DNA of 64,000 nt from Nematostella vectensis (Eukaryota > Cnidaria > Anthozoa > Actiniaria > Edwardsiidae): positions 3,500,092-3,564,091 of the forward strand of contig NC_064044.1 of the NCBI RefSeq assembly GCF_932526225.1, read 5' to 3'. Below the pieces are notes generated by a model. The model had not been told where the DNA came from. It saw only the letters and a program-made list of their open reading frames with translations, and made no database searches. The translations under genes were made by a program, and so were the position numbers. The number at the start of each line of letters is the position of its first letter. The first letter of the stretch is position 1. This document shows positions 1-13,330 of the stretch, in pieces.

Positions 1-12
1 CCGGAAAAATCA

Positions 13-591
13 ATGGGGTTAACCAAAGCTGGGTTGTCTAGGATAAACCAGAGCATCGAAGCCTTTGTTTACTGTATTCTAGGCGCGCAAGTTCAGACCC
101 GGTCGTCAATCGTTGGTGATAGCGGTTCAGCTCAGGAAACGAAACAGGTCTTTTCGAAACTCTTTGAAAGCGCGGTGGTGGAAAACAGTATATCGAAAAG
201 TATACAACGGTATCAGTTTGCTTTACAACAGGCGAGACAAAAACTAGACCTGGCTTTCGCCCTCGGCTGTTGGTTAAGTCCATCGTATCTTGTGATAAAT
301 AACAACACTTCGATCGCTGGCTATAATAACAAGTTACAAAAAGCCACCACAGATATGAAACTGGGGTTGAATCCGATAAATAACGAGATAAAAACGATCC
401 CAAAACATAATATGGGTCATTCAAAGATTGTGTTACCTCATACCGAGTCAGTCACGGCTCACAAACCGGAACCGGAGGCGAAAACTAACCCAAAGCCGGA
501 CGTGATTAAACCCACGAACACACAGCACGAAACTAACCTTGCCACGATCACAGCCTTTACGGCTGGTTTAGCTTGGTATCTATTCCGGTAA
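13..591 (+). CDS. Unknown 192-aa protein with C-terminal membrane anchor, first ORF of virus-like island
   Basis: Intronless ORF starting with ATG near the left edge. The frame is open back to base 1, so the true start could lie outside the window. The middle of the protein is polar, residues about 150-172 are Pro/Lys/Glu/Thr-rich, and the last about 17 residues are hydrophobic (an ATITAFTAGLAWYLF-like stretch), suggesting a tail anchor. I recognise no family. It is the only plus-strand ORF of the island; its four neighbours are on the minus strand. It is called as a gene because of its length, its clean intronless frame and its position in a dense ORF cluster unlike the surrounding intron-rich DNA. 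A chance ORF is still possible. Confidence 0.45.
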   Translation: MGLTKAGLSRINQSIEAFVYCILGAQVQTRSSIVGDSGSAQETKQVFSKLFESAVVENSISKSIQRYQFALQQARQKLDLAFALGCWLSPSYLVINNNTSIAGYNNKLQKATTDMKLGLNPINNEIKTIPKHNMGHSKIVLPHTESVTAHKPEPEAKTNPKPDVIKPTNTQHETNLATITAFTAGLAWYLFR

Positions 592-803
592 CATGCGGGG
601 TGCATGTGGACGGATGTGACGTACCGCAAGAAGACAATACCTGTTCACGTGCCAAACAATAGACTGCATACCAGACCACCCTGGCGACCGCGAACTCCCA
701 ATGTAAATACAAAACCTATTTTCAGAATCGCTAGTTGTTAGGGCGATTAGGAATGTATGTGTTTTGTAACGTGAGACGCGTTACAAAACTGAGTGGGTCA
801 ATG

Positions 804-1133
804 CTAATTTCCGTTACACGTTCTGCAATGGTGCTTTTGTCTATCGTGTTCGCATATTTGAGACCCTCCGCATAACTTACAAAAGGGTCTCTGTTTGCCG
901 TGTCCACACATCCCTTTCCCCTTGCAGTCTTTACAGACATATCTTGCTCGTCTGTGCTCACAAATGCTACCGCCGTTACATTCTCTGCACCGCGTTTTTC
1001 TCCGGTTGTGAGGGCAGATTTGCGATCCGTGACAATCTTTGCAATAATATTTCACTCTACCATGAAGACACTTATAATCCGTTGTTCGCTTTACGGGGGA
1101 TACTTTCGGGTCTTTCACCGTTTGGTTCTCCAT
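804..1133 (-). CDS. Cys/His-repeat (zinc-knuckle-like) protein of virus-like island
   Basis: Intronless ORF of 109 aa from the second in-frame ATG. It is built of four to five repeats of a C-x-H-x(5,6)-C-x2-C-x-G-x3-C pattern, with units such as CKDCHGSQICPH and CKLCGGSQICEH, so it very probably binds zinc. Similar short Cys/His repeats occur in proteins of large DNA viruses and their algal hosts; this is family-level recall and not a search. The longer start at 1151 overlaps the shared upstream element. The ATG at 1133 sits 15 nt from that element, matching the 14-16 nt spacing of its neighbours, so 1133 is preferred. Function is unknown; nucleic-acid or protein binding is plausible. Confidence 0.6.
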   Translation of the reverse strand: MENQTVKDPKVSPVKRTTDYKCLHGRVKYYCKDCHGSQICPHNRRKTRCRECNGGSICEHRRARYVCKDCKGKGMCGHGKQRPFCKLCGGSQICEHDRQKHHCRTCNGN

Positions 1134-1148
1134 TTCTATCAAACCGGT

Positions 1149-1180
1149 CATGTCCTTAAATCACTTTTCAGTTTTTCACG
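1149..1180 (-). promoter_or_regulatory. Shared upstream element of virus-like island, copy 1
   Basis: On the minus strand this reads GAAAAGTGATTTAAGGACATG, close to the element before the ankyrin and TFIIB-like genes (core AAGTGGYTTAAAGACGTG). It is preceded by an A-rich run. It lies 15 nt upstream of the preferred ATG of the Cys/His-repeat gene. Confidence 0.55.
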
Positions 1181-1212
1181 CCTCGATACTCACCCTCCTA
1201 GCCGGCCGACGT

Positions 1213-2037
1213 CTACCTGGCGAAACACTCTTCCAACATTCCCTTCTCTTGCTCATCCATGCACCAATCCCAAAACCTGTCTGGGTGCCAAGCTACTGGC
1301 ATTAGTTCGTCCTCCAGCTTTCTACGGAATCTCACCTTGTGTAGCTTCTCCGGGAGCTCCTCATGCACGAGACTCCACCCCCAAGCTGCACGTATCACCG
1401 CGAGAATCTCGTGTAGACCTAAGAATCGCGCGTAGTTCATATGTACAATGAGATCGGTCGCGCCCCACTCCAAGCACATCCTGACGACCTCGAGGTTGCC
1501 AGATTCGGTGGCTGGTGTTATAGCATAGTCCGGGTCAAACTCGCTGAAGTTTTCTCTCAGCAACTTTAGAACCTCAACGTGACCATTGTACGCCGCCTCA
1601 GCGGTGGCCCAACCGACATCGACATCGGCACCTAGATCTATCAACAACTCAACAACCCCCACCTGACCTTCCGCCGCCGCAGCACCCATGGCCTCGGTCA
1701 TGGCCTCTCCTCCGTCGGCACAATACTCGCCCATCACCTTCAAAACCTCTACGTGCCCGCCTTTCGCGGCCATGGACGCTGGATACATGAAGTCACAGGC
1801 GCCCGACTCACAACACATCTTAACGATCTCGGCGTGGCCGTTCATTGCGGCCCTGACCATCGGCTTTTCGAAATCCGTCGCACCCCAACTCTTACACAAC
1901 CTCACGGTCTCGACGCACCCCTCCCACGCCGCGCGCTCCATAACGGCGTCAAAGTCTGCGGCTCCCCACCTCGCTAAGGTGGCGGCTTGATCCTCCACGG
2001 TGAGATTTGTAAGACTTCCAGCACTTTGCATATCCAT
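1213..2037 (-). CDS. Ankyrin-repeat protein of virus-like island
   Basis: Intronless 274-aa ORF with an ATG start 14 nt downstream of the shared upstream element. Residues about 25-210 are five or six degenerate ankyrin repeats of 32-34 aa, each with a core such as AAMNGHAEIVKMCCESGA or AAYNGHVEVLKLL. The last 45 residues leave the repeat and carry a WHPDRFWDWC segment at about 250-259. Ankyrin proteins with a conserved Trp/Pro-rich tail are common in nucleocytoplasmic large DNA viruses, where they usually act as host-protein adaptors. I infer but cannot prove such an origin. The gene is tightly spaced: about 80 bp to the Cys/His-repeat gene and 120 bp to the TFIIB-like gene. No frame breaks are seen. 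Confidence 0.75.
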   Translation of the reverse strand: MDMQSAGSLTNLTVEDQAATLARWGAADFDAVMERAAWEGCVETVRLCKSWGATDFEKPMVRAAMNGHAEIVKMCCESGACDFMYPASMAAKGGHVEVLKVMGEYCADGGEAMTEAMGAAAAEGQVGVVELLIDLGADVDVGWATAEAAYNGHVEVLKLLRENFSEFDPDYAITPATESGNLEVVRMCLEWGATDLIVHMNYARFLGLHEILAVIRAAWGWSLVHEELPEKLHKVRFRRKLEDELMPVAWHPDRFWDWCMDEQEKGMLEECFAR

Positions 2038-2051
2038 TTTGTTATTACATC

Positions 2052-2092
2052 CACGTCTTTAAACCACTTTTTTCGAATTTTTTTAGACGTGT
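2052..2092 (-). promoter_or_regulatory. Shared upstream element of virus-like island, copy 2
   Basis: The minus strand carries the core AAGTGGTTTAAAGACGTG preceded by ACGTCTAAAAAAATTCG. Its proximal end is exactly 14 nt from the ankyrin gene ATG, the same spacing as for the TFIIB-like gene. Confidence 0.7.
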
Positions 2093-2158
2093 TAATTCAC
2101 ATCTACTCCGAACTGACAGTTTTCTGGAAATCCTGATTTCTCTGGAAATCAGGAAACA

Positions 2159-3085
2159 TCATACCACACCAGGCGTACCCAGGACTGTGGCCACTTCTCT
2201 CGCTTTCCTACTGATGGTTAACTCGGAGACGCCCGTTCTTTCGGAGAATTTTTTAAGTGTAATATCGACCCCCTTTAGCCGTACCCAGTAATAGGTTAAA
2301 GCGACCGCAAAGGATTGTGGGCGAGCGCGATTCAACTCAGACGAGCGGTTCTTAGATCTGTAGTAGAGCTGGACCACCTCTCCCTTCTGTGCGGGGGACG
2401 CCGAGAATCTGTCCATCACGTCGTGAATGTGATGCACAACTGTGGGAGACGCTCCATGTAGTAAGTAATCTTTAGGCGCGTTAACACTAAAGATTTTTAG
2501 ACCCTTAAGGCAGCTCTTCTTGCTCAATCCAAAAGTTTCCATCAAGGTTTTCGGTGTCTGACACTTACCGGACATCTTGTAGGCGTAGTAGATGCATGCA
2601 AAGACGATCGCCTTCCGTGGGTCGCCGCGAAAAATCTGGCCTTTCGTCACCTGAGTGTATATCTCGTTAGCTTTGGCTACAATTACCCCGCTAAAACCCA
2701 TGTTCTCCACATCCTTGTCAATGTTTCTATCCTCAGACCTACGTACCTGGACCCGACTTGGATTCGAAGACCGTTTGCCGTCGGAATGTCCGTAAAAACC
2801 CCATTCTCTTTCGTGCGCGATCACGCGCTGCATCTGTTCCCCGCACTCTAAGCAACTAGTGACCCCGTCTTCTGTGACCAGGTCGTCATGATTGCAAAGG
2901 GTGTTACTACTATCCTCGTCTCCCAAGGAGGCTCTACTAGTCTCGTATTTGGTGAGGGCTCGGTCAAACAGTGCAAACTCCGGCATGAGGGTGGGGACGT
3001 TAATCCTGGGTACCGGCCCGTCGGGGATATTATATGGTGGTGGTGACCGGTCTTCGGCCGTACGTTCAACCGTTTGTTCCCCCAT
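2159..3085 (-). CDS. TFIIB-like transcription initiation factor (virus-type)
   Basis: Intronless 308-aa ORF. An acidic/Pro-rich N-terminus is followed by a zinc ribbon with C64, H66, C78 and C81 (CNH spaced from CLEC), then a B-reader-like segment with HEREWGFYGH and an NPSRVQVRR stretch. Two cyclin-like repeats follow. The first has the signature KDVENMGFSGVIVAKANEIY and a RGDPRKAIVFACIYYAYK helix; the second has RARPQSFAVALTYYWVR. TFIIB recruits RNA polymerase to promoters. Large DNA viruses such as mimiviruses and marseilleviruses encode divergent TFIIB copies for their own transcription. A host TFIIB would be intron-bearing and much more conserved. The frame is intact, so the insertion may be recent or the gene retained. 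The ATG lies 14 nt from the shared element. Confidence 0.8.
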   Translation of the reverse strand: MGEQTVERTAEDRSPPPYNIPDGPVPRINVPTLMPEFALFDRALTKYETSRASLGDEDSSNTLCNHDDLVTEDGVTSCLECGEQMQRVIAHEREWGFYGHSDGKRSSNPSRVQVRRSEDRNIDKDVENMGFSGVIVAKANEIYTQVTKGQIFRGDPRKAIVFACIYYAYKMSGKCQTPKTLMETFGLSKKSCLKGLKIFSVNAPKDYLLHGASPTVVHHIHDVMDRFSASPAQKGEVVQLYYRSKNRSSELNRARPQSFAVALTYYWVRLKGVDITLKKFSERTGVSELTISRKAREVATVLGTPGVV

Positions 3086-3099
3086 TTTATTGAACTGTT

Positions 3100-3138
3100 C
3101 ACGTCTTTAAGCCACTTTTCAAAGGCTTTTTAGATGTG
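3100..3138 (-). promoter_or_regulatory. Shared upstream element of virus-like island, copy 3
   Basis: The minus strand carries AAGTGGCTTAAAGACGTG preceded by ACATCTAAAAAGCCTTTG. Its proximal end is 14 nt from the TFIIB-like ATG. Core and A-rich upstream half both match copy 2. Confidence 0.7.
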
Positions 3139-3256
3139 AAGTCAAGATGCTAGCCTCTCGAGCTGCCTCTAGGCGTGTTGTGTGTGGTCGCTAAGACTTC
3201 CGAAGGGGTCCGCGTGAGGGCGGTGCGGTCTAAAGTCTCCACACCTCATTCGTGGA

Positions 3257-3517
3257 CTAGTATCTTACCCATCTTTTTTCGCCATACCGTGGCATGGAGA
3301 CTAACATTGCTAGAACACCAAGGACAATTGTCGCCGCTCCGGCCACAAACCCAACGGGGTCGAAGCTTCCGTATTCTGAGTCTTCATAGTAATCAGCGTT
3401 ACAACAGCAGTGTTCAGGCCCCGCATCCGCAGTGTTACTCACATTCACCTCCGGCACCGAACAACCGCCGGCGGTAGCCGCACCATCTCTAATCTTAACC
3501 TCCGTCTTTAATGTCAT
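3257..3517 (-). CDS. Small single-pass membrane protein of virus-like island
   Basis: 86-aa ORF from the ATG at 3517. The frame extends further upstream but only through a 59-bp tandem repeat and without an ATG. It has an N-terminal polar region with a CCC triplet at residues 37-39, an acidic stretch (DYYEDSEYG), one hydrophobic segment at about 55-75 (VGFVAGAATIVLGVLAMLVSM) and a short basic tail. The architecture suits a small type I or III membrane protein. Small proteins of this kind are frequent in virus envelopes or inner membranes, but no family is recognised. A copy of the shared element lies 16 nt upstream, which supports the start. Confidence 0.5.
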   Translation of the reverse strand: MTLKTEVKIRDGAATAGGCSVPEVNVSNTADAGPEHCCCNADYYEDSEYGSFDPVGFVAGAATIVLGVLAMLVSMPRYGEKRWVRY

Positions 3518-3533
3518 TTTATCTAGGACCCCA

Positions 3534-3556
3534 TACGTCTTTAGACCAGAATAGCC
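3534..3556 (-). promoter_or_regulatory. Shared upstream element, weaker copy 4
   Basis: The minus strand reads TGGTCTAAAGACGTA, matching most of the core (TGGYTTAAAGACGTG), 16 nt before the ATG of the small membrane protein. The A-rich upstream half is missing. A flanking segment (plus strand, about 3553-3576) also resembles 3154-3176 upstream of the TFIIB-like gene. Confidence 0.45.
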
Positions 3557-3580
3557 TCCCCGAGCTCCCCCTAGGTGCGA

Positions 3581-3795
3581 CACGTGACAAAATGATCGAC
3601 AGGTTTTTGACAAAATGATCGACAGGTGGGCGTGGCTATCACGTGACAAAGTGATTGACAGGTTTTTGACAAAATGATTGACAGGTGGGCGTGGTCGTCA
3701 CGTGACAAAATGATTGACAGGTTTTTGACAAAATGATCGACAGGTGGGCGTGGTCGTCACGTGACAAAGTGATTGACAGGTGGGCGTGGTCGTGC
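3581..3795. repeat. 59-bp tandem repeat at edge of virus-like island
   Basis: Three full units and a partial one, each starting with CACGTGACAAA and ending in GACAGGTGGGCGTGG. Each unit itself holds two related halves containing TGACAAAATGATYGACAGG. The repeat separates the dense ORF block from ordinary host-like sequence and may mark the island boundary. Confidence 0.85.
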
Positions 3796-4352
3796 AAGAG
3801 ATCTCTAGCAAACTCGCGCATGCGCAGGTCGCGAGGCTTGGCGGAGGTGCGCGGAGACTTTCGCGCCATTTTGGAATGAAATTTGGGGAGATCAAAAAGT
3901 TGCGCCAGCTGCGCCAAAACCCTACTACTAAAGTATTTAATATGAAATGTTTGTTCTATAATAATTTATGCACTGCTGAACAGTCATGGTTGCATATCAA
4001 ACAAATATTCGTTTATGATTAACTAAGCATAACCTTTGGAGCAGAAACAAAAACTCCTTGTTCTGCAGCAGTTAACACTACAAACTAAAGGTATGAGCTT
4101 ATACCAAATATAGGCCAAGAAATACAGCACCCAATTACTATATTGTTCTAGTCCAGATCAGGATACTTTCGTTGATAAGACTAAAAGCCTTTTAACGTTG
4201 CTATCGAACGTTTCTAAATTGCATAATTTACCTAGAGCCCATCACACGAGATTTTGGTAGCGCGTTTAATTAAAGGGAGCACTGAATTTCCTGGAAAATG
4301 CTAAGGCCCCGGAGGCCTAAATTAAACTGCTGCCAAAACTCGCATCATCGTG
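3796..4352. other. AT-rich stretch without recognisable gene
   Basis: Apart from a GC-rich patch at about 3800-3880 I see nothing that supports a gene. Short ORFs here lack any family resemblance. Confidence 0.5.
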
Positions 4353-4361
4353 GATTTCGTG

Positions 4362-5582
4362 ACCAGAGTGAAGTTAGTTCCTTATTCGCAGTTCCTTTTT
4401 CGTCTGTTTCCTTATTCGCTCAGTTCCTTATTCAAATCCAGGGGGGGTACTTACATAATACCTTTTAATTCGAGTTGAAACAGTATTTAGGCATAACAGT
4501 TTATTCAGAATAAGTCCAACAGCATTTTCGTCGGGTAATTTTGGTTGCTTTAACGTGCTCGCTGCTAAGCGGAGCTGTGAACATGAGACTCTATCTGCTA
4601 CAAAAGGTCAAATTACGAAATGCGTGCAATCGCTTTCACAAATGAATCTAGCAAAAGAGAGGAAATCTACCTCTCATCTAATAAATGTATTTGTATCTTG
4701 GGCTTTATTTCCAAACGCATTAATATATTTAGAGGAGAAATATTCACGCTTTACTTGACTACGTACGCGTGTAGAAGGAATTTGACATTGCTAACAAAAC
4801 CACAATTTGACAGATAGTAGTTAAAGTAGTAGTTATAAGTAGTTAAAACGAGATCGGGAGTTATGAAATACCATTTCCTTTTCCGAGAACTCTTTAGAAA
4901 GGAGTAGTTAAAGAGAAATCGGGAGTTATGAAATTTTCTTTCCTTTATTGAGAAATGATAAGCAAACACTGACAATCCTCTTCATAGTCTATTCCTTATT
5001 AGGATAAGTCGTAAAACGAAATGGGACGTTTGGAGATTCCATTTCCTTATTCGCGAAAACTAACTTGAATAAGAAACAGTTCCCTATTCGTGTCACTGCA
5101 CTAATCTATTTGTTTTGTCAGAGCCATATCTAGTAGCCAAGGTGTTAATTGACAACAAGCACTATCTGTCAAATTGTGGTTTTGTTAGCAAGGTCAAATT
5201 CAATATTTCTCCTCTAAATATATTAATGCGTTTGGAAATAAAGCCCAAGATACAAATACATTTATTAGATGAGAGGTAGATTTCCTCTCTTTTGCTAGAT
5301 TCATTTGTGAAAGCGATTGCAAGCATTTCGTAATTTGACCTTTTGTAGCAGATAGAGTCTCATGTTCACAGCTCCGCTTAGCAGCGAGCACGTTAAAGCA
5401 ACCATAATTACCCGACGAAAATGCTGTTGGACTTGTTCTGAATAAACTGTTATGCCTAAATACTGTTTCAACTCGAATTAAAAGGTATCGTGTAAGTACC
5501 CCCCGGATTTGAATAAGGAACTGAGCGAATAAGGAAACAGACGAAAAAGGAACTGCGAATAAGGAACTAACTTCACTCTGGT
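4362..5582. mobile_element. Long-TIR non-autonomous transposon (MULE-like foldback), 1221 bp
   Basis: Inverted arms of about 420-455 bp (4362-4817 and 5162-5582) begin ACCAGAGTGAAGTTAGTTCC and are nearly identical apart from a small insertion in the left arm. The element is flanked by a perfect 9-bp direct repeat GATTTCGTG (4353-4361 and 5583-5591). A 9-bp target duplication with long TIRs is typical of Mutator-like elements. The central 340 bp is AT-rich with short internal repeats and no transposase, so mobility would need a trans-acting enzyme. Confidence 0.85.
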
Positions 5583-5591
5583 GATTTCGTG

Positions 5592-5958
5592 CCGCTCTAG
5601 AAAAGTTCGACGGATAATGCGACGTTAGCACGCCGTCTATTAAAATCAACTGAACGGAACTAGAACGGCGCGACTCTAGCACTGGTCGAATTTTCGGCAA
5701 ATTCCCACAGTTAGCTGTACGAAACCCGTGTGAGTTAGTTGCTCATGACTAATATACTTCACAGAAGAAAAGGAATATGTGTTTTGTCGGCTTCCTGAGT
5801 AAATAAATACTTTTTTATAAGCACTATTTCTAATCACCCCTCACTCTTACATACTCACCCCCTCACTCCCACACACACACCTCTCCGGTAACTTTTTGCC
5901 CTGAGTGCCTGCTTTTTCATTTAGAATTTCATCCTTGAAGCAGATCTACTGCAGTGCA
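5592..5958 (+). other. Upstream region of the P450 gene
   Basis: Between the transposon and the P450 ATG. Contains CT-rich runs (about 5838-5880) and no ORF with support. The promoter is presumably here, but no clear core element is visible. Confidence 0.3.
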
Positions 5959-11167
<5,209 letters not shown>

Positions 11168-11690
11168 ACAGCCGACAGCCCATTACCGCCTTTTGTTGGG
11201 AGTATGGGGTTGGTTCATGTGGCTGAACCTTACGAAGTATGCTTCAAGGAAAGGCTTCGTTCAATGTAAACAGCCGACAGCCCATTACCGCCTTTTGTTG
11301 GGAGTATGGGGTTGGTTCATGTGGCTGAACCTTACGAAGTGTGCTCCCAGGAAAGGCTTCGTTCACTGTAAACAGCCGACAGCCCATTACCGCCTTTTGT
11401 TGGGAGTATGGGGTTGGTTCATGTGGCTGAGCCTTACGGAACTGTGCTTCAAGGAAAGGCTTCGTTCACTGTAAACAGCCGACAGCCCATTACCGCCTTT
11501 TGTTGGGAGTATGGGGTTGGTTCATGTGGCTGAGCCTTACGGAAGTGTGCTTCAAGGAAAGGCTTCGTTCACTGTAAACAGCCGACAGCCCATTACCGCT
11601 TTTTGTTGGGAGTATGGGGTTGGTTCATGTGGCTGAACCTTACGAAGTGTGCTTCAAGGAAAGGCTTCGTTCACTGTAAACAGCCGACAG

Positions 11691-13330
11691 CCTCCGGTAT
11701 TTTCTTATGTTTCTGTATCGTGTTCCCAAATATTTGGAGGCCTGTTACGGCACTGAAGAGCATTGTACAGCAATCCCAGGAATATCTGTGCTAGGGGCCT
11801 TTCTCAATAGAACATTCAATTTCTGTGATCGATTTGTTTATATCTATTAAAATTTCACGAGATGAAAGTTCGCGGCCTTTATTTTTCGCGAGTCTTTAAG
11901 TTTTTTTTAAATCGCGAAAACCGCGAATTTAAGTAACACTAAGTAGAATAAGGTATTGGGGGAGAGGCATGAAGATTAACAGAAAAATCAATCACGTGCC
12001 CCACCCCCGGCCCTGCTCTTGTAATGTATACCAACCCGCTTATTTATAGGGAGGCAATTAAACCAGGATCCCAATCTTGTCATAGTCGGTGACGCCACGC
12101 ACAGCTCGCTGAGATATAAGGTGATAAAAAAATACATGTCTATTTGGGGCCTTGGGTCCTTTGGGGGCTTGTTATTGCATATGGGCGCATTTTCTGTCTT
12201 ATATAGGTGCTGTTACATTTGCAAAAAAAGAAGACGTTATGTCCTGGAAACCGTTGTTTTGGTATCATTTGAAACAAAATAAATAAACAGAAATAAATAA
12301 AGTGTGATTTTGCCACTGCTCAAAATACCTAATTCATTTTTTTGTCAGTTTTTCGGGATGCATTTCTCAGGACGGATGCATTTTGTTGACAATTCCCTAA
12401 ACATACTCTCTTATGGTTTATACCCCAAATAGTCCCTAGTCAGTTAATCAGTGATAAAGTATTGTGGGGTGTACATGGGAACGTCATTTTGAGAGGTTCC
12501 TGTGAGCAGAACCCAGCTATTTCTACCACCCAACAAACCCTTACGGGGCTGTTATTTTATATCCTCCATTCTCCTCCGTGCGGTCCCTCACGCAATAGCC
12601 GCTAATACAAGATGGCCGATATGCAGAGAAGTAGATGAACGCGCGTAGCTAAAAAGGAGAGAGGGCGCAAATATAGGGATTCTGCCAAAATGTATCTTGT
12701 TATTTTCAACCGCTTTGCGACGGTTGAGGTTCCCAATAGCCTGTGTAGCAAGCGCAAAGGGAAATGAGGAAAACGAGGGATAGATCACCCACGCCTGGAG
12801 AGAAGGATGGAGCGAATGCACAGGTAGCCCAAGCTCTTTATTTCTTCCTATTGATTTTACAGTAAACATAGGGCGAAAATCAAAATAAGTGAAAAATAAA
12901 AAAAACATCATGTTGAAAAGACGTGTTTAGTCTAGTGTTGTGTCTATGTTTAGCTTTTTCGTGTTCTTTGGCCGTATTAAAGGGACCTTTTCAAGATTTG
13001 AAATTTAAAACGAAAATTTTTCAAATCATGAATCTTGAATCTTGAAAAACTAAGCAAAATAAGGTATTGGGGGAAATGCTTGGGCTATCTGTGGTGAATG
13101 CAGAGAAAGGGACTCATCCTTCTCTCTCCCTCCCCAGCGCGCCTCGTCTCATCTCTTCTTTTCCAACCTGTTGGGCTTTCTACACTTGCTACGCAGGTTA
13201 GGTTCCGAGGTATCGATTGGCTTCTTGGGTTCCCTGTGCTGACCAGGTCCCTATTATGCAAATATTCCTGCGTATAAGCCACCAGGACAAAGAAACCGGG
13301 GAGTGTTGGAGGGAGTGTGTGGCTGTAGAA
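11691..13330. other. Intergenic region between P450 and acid sphingomyelinase
   Basis: Contains possible P450 polyadenylation signals (AATAAATAAA near 12278), a short inverted repeat with TTCGCGG/CCGCGAA ends (about 11868-11933) and a direct repeat AATAAGGTATTGGGGGA at about 11947 and 13059. The sphingomyelinase promoter is presumably at 12900-13330. No gene is supported. Confidence 0.4.

Noticed and set aside
38-424. 128-codon minus-strand frame opposite the first ORF
   Set aside because: Antisense shadow without family features, promoter element or good start.
731-961. 76-codon minus-strand frame overlapping the Cys/His-repeat gene
   Set aside because: Alternative frame over a gene with a clear repeated zinc-binding pattern; no upstream element or ATG with correct spacing.
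11193-11794. Repeated MLGVWGWFMWL-type frames after the P450 gene
   Set aside because: They read the duplicated P450 terminal exon in the wrong frame. The true frame ends at the TAA at 11167.
13217-13330. Earlier ATG for the acid sphingomyelinase at 13217
   Set aside because: The ATG at 13331 gives a good signal peptide directly followed by the saposin domain. The extension would bury it behind 38 polar residues.
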